The position numbers and the translations under genes were made by a program. From Solidesulfovibrio magneticus RS-1 (GTDB lineage: Bacteria; Desulfobacterota; Desulfovibrionia; Desulfovibrionales; Desulfovibrionaceae): a stretch of DNA of 64,000 nt. The notes beneath the pieces are model-generated. The model saw nothing but the letters and a program-made list of their open reading frames with translations. It made no database searches and was not told the DNA's origin. The stretch spans positions 5,108,001 through 5,172,000 of the forward strand of contig NC_012796.1 of assembly GCF_000010665.1 (NCBI RefSeq). Direction: 5' to 3'. This document shows positions 60,566-64,000 of this stretch, piece after piece (positions within the stretch are counted from its first letter, which is position 1; each line of letters starts with the position of its first letter).

Positions 60566-61759
60566 TCAGGCCAGGATGGCCTCCAGAGCCTCGGCAAAGG
60601 CCTTGAGGTCGTCCTGCTCGACCACCAGCGGCGGCAGCAGACGCAGCACCGTGTCCTGGGTCAGGTTGCACACGAAGCCCTTGTCCATAAGCGCCTTCCA
60701 GACGTCCGCGCCCGGGAAGGTCAGCTCAATGCCGAGCATCAGCCCCAGGCCCCGGATCTCGGCGATCTTGCCCGGCCGGCGCTCGGCCACCTCGGCAAAC
60801 AGGGCCTTGGCGAAATCGCCCAGGCGCTGCGCCCGCTCGGCCAGCTTGTCGCGGTTCATGATCTCGATGGTCTTGGACGCCGCCGCCGACACCAGAGCGC
60901 CGCCGCCGAAGGTCGTGGCGTGGGAACCGGGCACGAACCCGGCCGCCACCTCGTCCGTGGCCAGCACCGCGCCCATGGGCAGGCCATTGGCCAGGGCCTT
61001 GGAGCAGGTGAAGACATCCGGGGTCAGGCCGTAGTTCTGGAAGGCCCAGAACCTGCCGGTGCGGCACATGCCGGTCTGCACCTCGTCGATCATGAACAGG
61101 ATGTCGCGCTGGCGGCACAGGGCCTGGACCGCCTCCAGATACTCCCGGGGAAACGGCTTCACGCCGCCCTCGCCCTGGATGCACTCCAGCAGCACCGCCG
61201 CCGTCTTGTCGCTGACGGCCGCGCCCAAGGCGTCGATGTCGCCGGCCTCCACGGTGGTGAAACCCTCGGGCAGGGGATCGAAACCGAACTTGATCTTATC
61301 CTGGCCGGTGGCGGTCAGGGTCGCCAGCGTCCGGCCGTGAAAGGACTTGGTCAGGGTGATGATCTCGTAGGCGTCGCGGTTTTTCACCGTGCGCATATAG
61401 CGCCGGGCCAGCTTGATGGCCCCTTCGTTGGCTTCGGCTCCGGAATTGCAGAAAAACACCTTGCCCATGTGGCAGGTGGCCTTGAGGGCCTCGGCCAGCT
61501 CGACCTGCTCGCGCTGGTAGAACACGTTGCTCACATGCACGAGTTCCCTGGCCTTTTGCGCCACCACGTCGGCCACCTCGGGATGACAATGCCCCAGGTT
61601 GCACACCGCGATGCCGGCCAGCAAGTCCACATACTCGCGGCCGTCGAGATCGCGCATACGGCAACCGCCGGCCGAGGCCACGGCCAACGGATACCGGCCA
61701 TAGGTGCTCATGACGGACGCCTGCTCCCGCGCTTTCAGCGCGTCAAACGCTTCACTCAT
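60566..61759 (-). CDS. argD: Acetylornithine aminotransferase
   Basis: A 397-residue class III aminotransferase making N-acetylornithine in arginine synthesis (may also serve succinyldiaminopimelate). Family features: YPLAVASAGGCRMRDLDGREYVDLLAGIA at the start of the core (given here in part), FFCNSGAEANEGAIKLAR, SFHGRTLATLTATGQ, DEVQTGMCRTG and the PLP lysine in TCSKALANGLPMGA. AAGGAGG precedes the ATG at 61759. It is followed at the 5' side by the large palindrome cluster and then dut. Confidence 0.93.
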   Translation of the reverse strand: MSEAFDALKAREQASVMSTYGRYPLAVASAGGCRMRDLDGREYVDLLAGIAVCNLGHCHPEVADVVAQKARELVHVSNVFYQREQVELAEALKATCHMGKVFFCNSGAEANEGAIKLARRYMRTVKNRDAYEIITLTKSFHGRTLATLTATGQDKIKFGFDPLPEGFTTVEAGDIDALGAAVSDKTAAVLLECIQGEGGVKPFPREYLEAVQALCRQRDILFMIDEVQTGMCRTGRFWAFQNYGLTPDVFTCSKALANGLPMGAVLATDEVAAGFVPGSHATTFGGGALVSAAASKTIEIMNRDKLAERAQRLGDFAKALFAEVAERRPGKIAEIRGLGLMLGIELTFPGADVWKALMDKGFVCNLTQDTVLRLLPPLVVEQDDLKAFAEALEAILA

Positions 61760-61787
61760 CGCGATCCTCCTTACGGGACGTGAATTC

Positions 61788-61835
61788 CCGGGGGAGGGAA
61801 CCCCCTTTTTGCAAAAAGGGGGTTCCCTCCCCCGG
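61788..61835. repeat. Perfect inverted repeat with 23-bp arms
   Basis: The arm starts CCGGGGGAGGGAACCCCC, continues with TTTTT, and is mirrored after a GC centre. It lies just upstream of argD and might act as a terminator for dut, since T5 is part of the stem. Confidence 0.95.
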
Positions 61836-61907
61836 ACCCCCACCCTCCCCCAAAAACTTTCAACGGGTTGCGGTCACCGTAAAGCCTGCCTTCTGGTCCC
61901 CTTATTG

Positions 61908-61975
61908 GGGGCAGCGAATCGCCCGGTTTTGGACCGGGGCGCGCCCCGGTCCAAAACCGGGCGATTCGCTGCCCC
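61908..61975. repeat. 68-base perfect palindrome without a loop
   Basis: Two 34-base arms (61908-61941 and 61942-61975) are exactly complementary. Each arm contains GGGGCAGCGAATCGCCCGG, then TTTTGGACCGGGGCG. No spacer separates them, which is rare because such palindromes are usually unstable. Confidence 0.95.
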
Positions 61976-61987
61976 TAGTGAGGGGGT

Positions 61988-62027
61988 CCGGGGGGATCAT
62001 CCCCCCGGCCGCCGGAGGCATCTTCCT
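61988..62027. repeat. Palindrome plus GCCGCCGGAGGCATCTT module
   Basis: CCGGGGGGAT-C-ATCCCCCCGG (61988-62008) has perfect 10-bp arms and is followed by GCCGCCGGAGGCATCTTCC. It ends 10 bases before the dut stop codon and may terminate dut. Confidence 0.88.
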
Positions 62028-62037
62028 CTTATCCTTC

Positions 62038-62502
62038 TTATTCTCTCCCCGTATGGCCAAACCCGCCCGCGCCGCGGGCGGTGGCGTCGAGGTCGTCGAC
62101 GGGCGTGATGATGGGCCGGATAAAGGGGGCCAGCACGAGCTGGGCGATGCGGTCGTGGCGATTGATGGTCAGGGGCTCGGTGGACGTGTTGAGCAGCCAG
62201 ACGATGATTTCGCCCCGGTAGTCCGGGTCAATAACGCCCACGCCCTGGGCCACGGTGAGGCCGTGCTTGGCCCCCAGCCCCGAGCGGGAATAGATGAAGC
62301 CGGCCACGCCGGGCATGTCGATGGCGATGGCAATGCCGGTGGGCACGGCGGCGCGATGGCCCGGGGCGATGGTCAGCGATGCGGCCTCGATGTCGGCGCG
62401 CAGGTCCAGTCCGGCCGAGCCGGCGGTGCCGACGCTGGGCGGATTGTCGCGGCTGGAGTCGCGCAGGAATTTGACGCGCAGGATGGATGTCGGGCCGGTC
62501 AT
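62038..62502 (-). CDS. dut: dUTP diphosphatase
   Basis: A 154-residue trimeric dUTPase hydrolysing dUTP to dUMP and pyrophosphate. All five motifs are recognisable: AGSAGLDLRAD (1), SRSGLGAKHG (2), GVIDPDYRGEI (3, catalytic Asp), RIAQLVLAPF (4) and the glycine-rich GAGGFGHTG (5). Length is normal. The AT-rich leader at 62540-62600 likely contains its promoter. Confidence 0.95.
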   Translation of the reverse strand: MTGPTSILRVKFLRDSSRDNPPSVGTAGSAGLDLRADIEAASLTIAPGHRAAVPTGIAIAIDMPGVAGFIYSRSGLGAKHGLTVAQGVGVIDPDYRGEIIVWLLNTSTEPLTINRHDRIAQLVLAPFIRPIITPVDDLDATARGAGGFGHTGRE

Positions 62503-62936
62503 GATGGTCGCCTCCGGGTCGGGAAATCAGGGGCGTAAAAGTACCCCTTTGACGGGATTTGTAAACGCTTTTTAATTTACTGAAATACTACATTTTTTAG
62601 ACGGCGCTTGAGGGCGTTTCGGCGCGGGGTGAGCCAGGCGGACGGGAGGGGCGGAAGACGACGGGGCCGATGGGCAGGCATGGCCGGGCGACCGGAACAA
62701 CGATGCGAATCAGAAAACGACGTCGCTGAAGAAGCGCGAGCGCGGCAGGAAGGCGACCGGAAGGCGTGGGGAGCAGCGGAGAGGCGTCGGGGCGGGGGCT
62801 ATCGGTCACGCGCCCGGAGACGGCCGCTGCCGGGAGGGGTTTTCCGGCAGCGGCCGCGTCCGTCGGCATGGCGCGCGGAGAGAGTCCGCGTCAGGCGCGG
62901 GACGGCCCGTATCCGGCCGTCCCGCTGTCGTGGGTC
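62503..62936. other. 434-base interval without a supported gene; two hairpins
   Basis: It separates dut and ald (both minus strand). No convincing coding frame is seen. Hairpin 62821-62856 has perfect arms CGGCCGCTGCCGG/CCGGCAGCGGCCG; hairpin 62897-62925 has GCGGGACGGCC/GGCCGTCCCGC with a 7-base loop and lies 12 bases beyond the ald stop codon as a likely 3' structure without T-run. Confidence 0.7.
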
Positions 62937-64000
62937 CTACAGCAGGCTGTCCACCGGGGTGTATTCCAGGCCGAAGGCGTCGGAGACGCCCTTGTAGGTG
63001 ACCTTGCCGTGGACGACGTTGGCCCCGGCCTTGATTTCGGCGCTATCCTTCATAGCCTCTTTCCAGCCCTTGCCGGCGATCTGCAGGGCGTAGGGCAAGG
63101 TGGCGTTGGTCAGGGCCATGGTGGAGGTCTTGGCCACCGCGCCGGGCATGTTGGCCACGCAGTAGTGGATCACGCCGTCAACGGTGTAGATGGGGTCGCC
63201 GTGGGTGGTGGGGCGGGAGGTTTCGAAGCAGCCGCCCTGGTCGATGGCCACGTCCACGAGGACCGCGCCCTTTTTCATGGTGGCGAGCATTTCCCGGGTG
63301 ATGAGCTTGGGGGCCTTGGCGCCGGGGATGAGCACCGCGCCCACGACCACGTCGGCCCGGGTGAGCAGGTCGCGCAGAAGGGCCGGGCTGGACATGAGCG
63401 GGAAGCAGTTCTTGGGCATGATGTCGCTGAGGTAACGCAGCCGGTCCAGGTTGAGGTCGAGGATGTAGACCTTGGCACCCAGGCCGCAGGCCATCTTGGC
63501 CGCGTTGGCCCCGACTTCGCCGCCGCCGATGACCACCACCGTGGCCGGATCGACGCCGGTGACGCCACCGAGCAGCACGCCCAGGCCGCCGTGTTCCATT
63601 TCGAGATATTTCGCGCCCTGCTGGATAGCCATGCGGCCGGCGACTTCGCTCATGGGGGTCAGCAGGGGCAGGGAACCGTCGGCCTTCTGGATGGTTTCGT
63701 AGGCGATGCCGACGCACTTGCTCTTAATCAGCGCATGGGTCTGGCGCTCGTCGGCGGCCAGATGCAGGTAGGTGAAGACGATCTGGCCTTCGCGGATGAG
63801 GTCGTACTCGGCCGGCAGGGGCTCCTTGACGTGCATGACCATGTCGGCGCGCTCGAAGATTTCCTTGGGCGTGGCCACCATCTCCGCGCCGGCGGCGATG
63901 TAGGCGTCGTCATCGAACCCGCTTCCCGCGCCGGCGTTTTTCTCGACCAGCATGGTATGACCATTTTGGCGCATCACTTCCACGCCGGCCGGGGTCATGC
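62937..64000 (-). CDS. ald: Alanine dehydrogenase (5' end outside the window)
   Basis: The visible 353 residues cover nearly all of a roughly 370-residue alanine dehydrogenase, which interconverts L-alanine with pyruvate and ammonia using NAD. The visible part begins TPAGVEVMRQNGHTMLVEKN, so about 15-20 N-terminal residues lie beyond 64000. Catalytic Lys is in VMHVKEPLP and catalytic His in FTYLHLAAD; the Rossmann motif is VVIGGGEVGANAAK. The internal ATG at 63998 is not the true start. Confidence 0.94.
   Translation of the reverse strand, partial: MTPAGVEVMRQNGHTMLVEKNAGAGSGFDDDAYIAAGAEMVATPKEIFERADMVMHVKEPLPAEYDLIREGQIVFTYLHLAADERQTHALIKSKCVGIAYETIQKADGSLPLLTPMSEVAGRMAIQQGAKYLEMEHGGLGVLLGGVTGVDPATVVVIGGGEVGANAAKMACGLGAKVYILDLNLDRLRYLSDIMPKNCFPLMSSPALLRDLLTRADVVVGAVLIPGAKAPKLITREMLATMKKGAVLVDVAIDQGGCFETSRPTTHGDPIYTVDGVIHYCVANMPGAVAKTSTMALTNATLPYALQIAGKGWKEAMKDSAEIKAGANVVHGKVTYKGVSDAFGLEYTPVDSLL

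Overview
The window reads as a GC-rich chromosomal segment of a motile deltaproteobacterium, most likely a member of the Desulfovibrionaceae (Solidesulfovibrio / Desulfovibrio magneticus type). This is inferred from the high GC, the flgBC-fliEFGHI order, the many PAS-hybrid histidine kinases, the sigma-54 machinery and the liv/argD/ald gene content; no 16S rRNA gene is present to prove it. Almost all genes are typical GC-rich genes with GGAGG-type ribosome binding sites. Two islands are conspicuously AT-rich: a toxin-like gene at 13.8-14.5 kb and a broken histidine kinase at 24.5-26.0 kb.

Layout. 0.1-9.3 kb: a stand-alone IMP cyclohydrolase and a TPR protein (minus strand), then a compact flagellar basal-body/export operon flgB-flgC-fliE-fliF-fliG-fliH-fliI behind a probable sigma-54 promoter, then an aminotransferase. 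9.4-11.6 kb: hybrid histidine kinase and a lipoprotein. 11.7-17.9 kb: a phage-derived island with small coupled ORFs, terminase small and large subunits and no portal or capsid. Between terS and terL lies an insert holding a stand-alone polymorphic-toxin type 44 (Ntox44-like) gene and three opposite-strand genes, two of them clearly membrane proteins. 18.0-19.8 kb: a ZraP-like periplasmic metal-stress protein behind a near-consensus sigma-54 promoter, a SHOCT-domain membrane protein and a TPR protein. 19.9-24.1 kb: a GT2 / methyltransferase / GT39-like membrane operon. 24.6-31.1 kb: a nonsense-interrupted histidine kinase, a dynamin-like GTPase, an HsdR-N-like protein, a response regulator and Hpt pair, tRNA-Arg(TCG), and an ArsR regulator facing a frameshifted Tat-exported metallo-beta-lactamase-fold gene.

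31.8-43.9 kb: a dCache hybrid kinase, a GlxA-type AraC regulator facing a Tat-exported DJ-1/PfpI protein, an NtrC-type sigma-54 activator, an EF-G-like GTPase with an altered G3 motif, and a ParB-like / spore-photoproduct-lyase-like radical SAM / unknown three-gene operon followed by a lipoprotein. 44.0-49.5 kb: a small unknown protein, a 1.1-kb gene desert, an XRE regulator with a DUF4239-like membrane protein, a LysR regulator divergent from a Cys-rich exported peptide, and a PEBP-like protein. 49.7-64 kb: class II fructose-bisphosphate aldolase, an EamA transporter, a FlaG-like protein, a PAS histidine kinase, a complete branched-chain amino-acid ABC system (livG-livK-livH-livM-livF), argD, dut and the 3' part of alanine dehydrogenase, so the right end concentrates amino-acid uptake and metabolism.

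Intergenic spaces at several places (12.6-13.0, 28.4, 36.7, 38.3 and 61.8-62.0 kb) carry a recurring family of GC-rich perfect palindromes, several followed by a shared GCCGCCGGAGGC-type module. The points most worth follow-up are the toxin inside the split terminase cassette, the sigma-54 promoter of the ZraP-like gene, the two broken genes, the radical SAM / ParB-like operon and the palindrome family.
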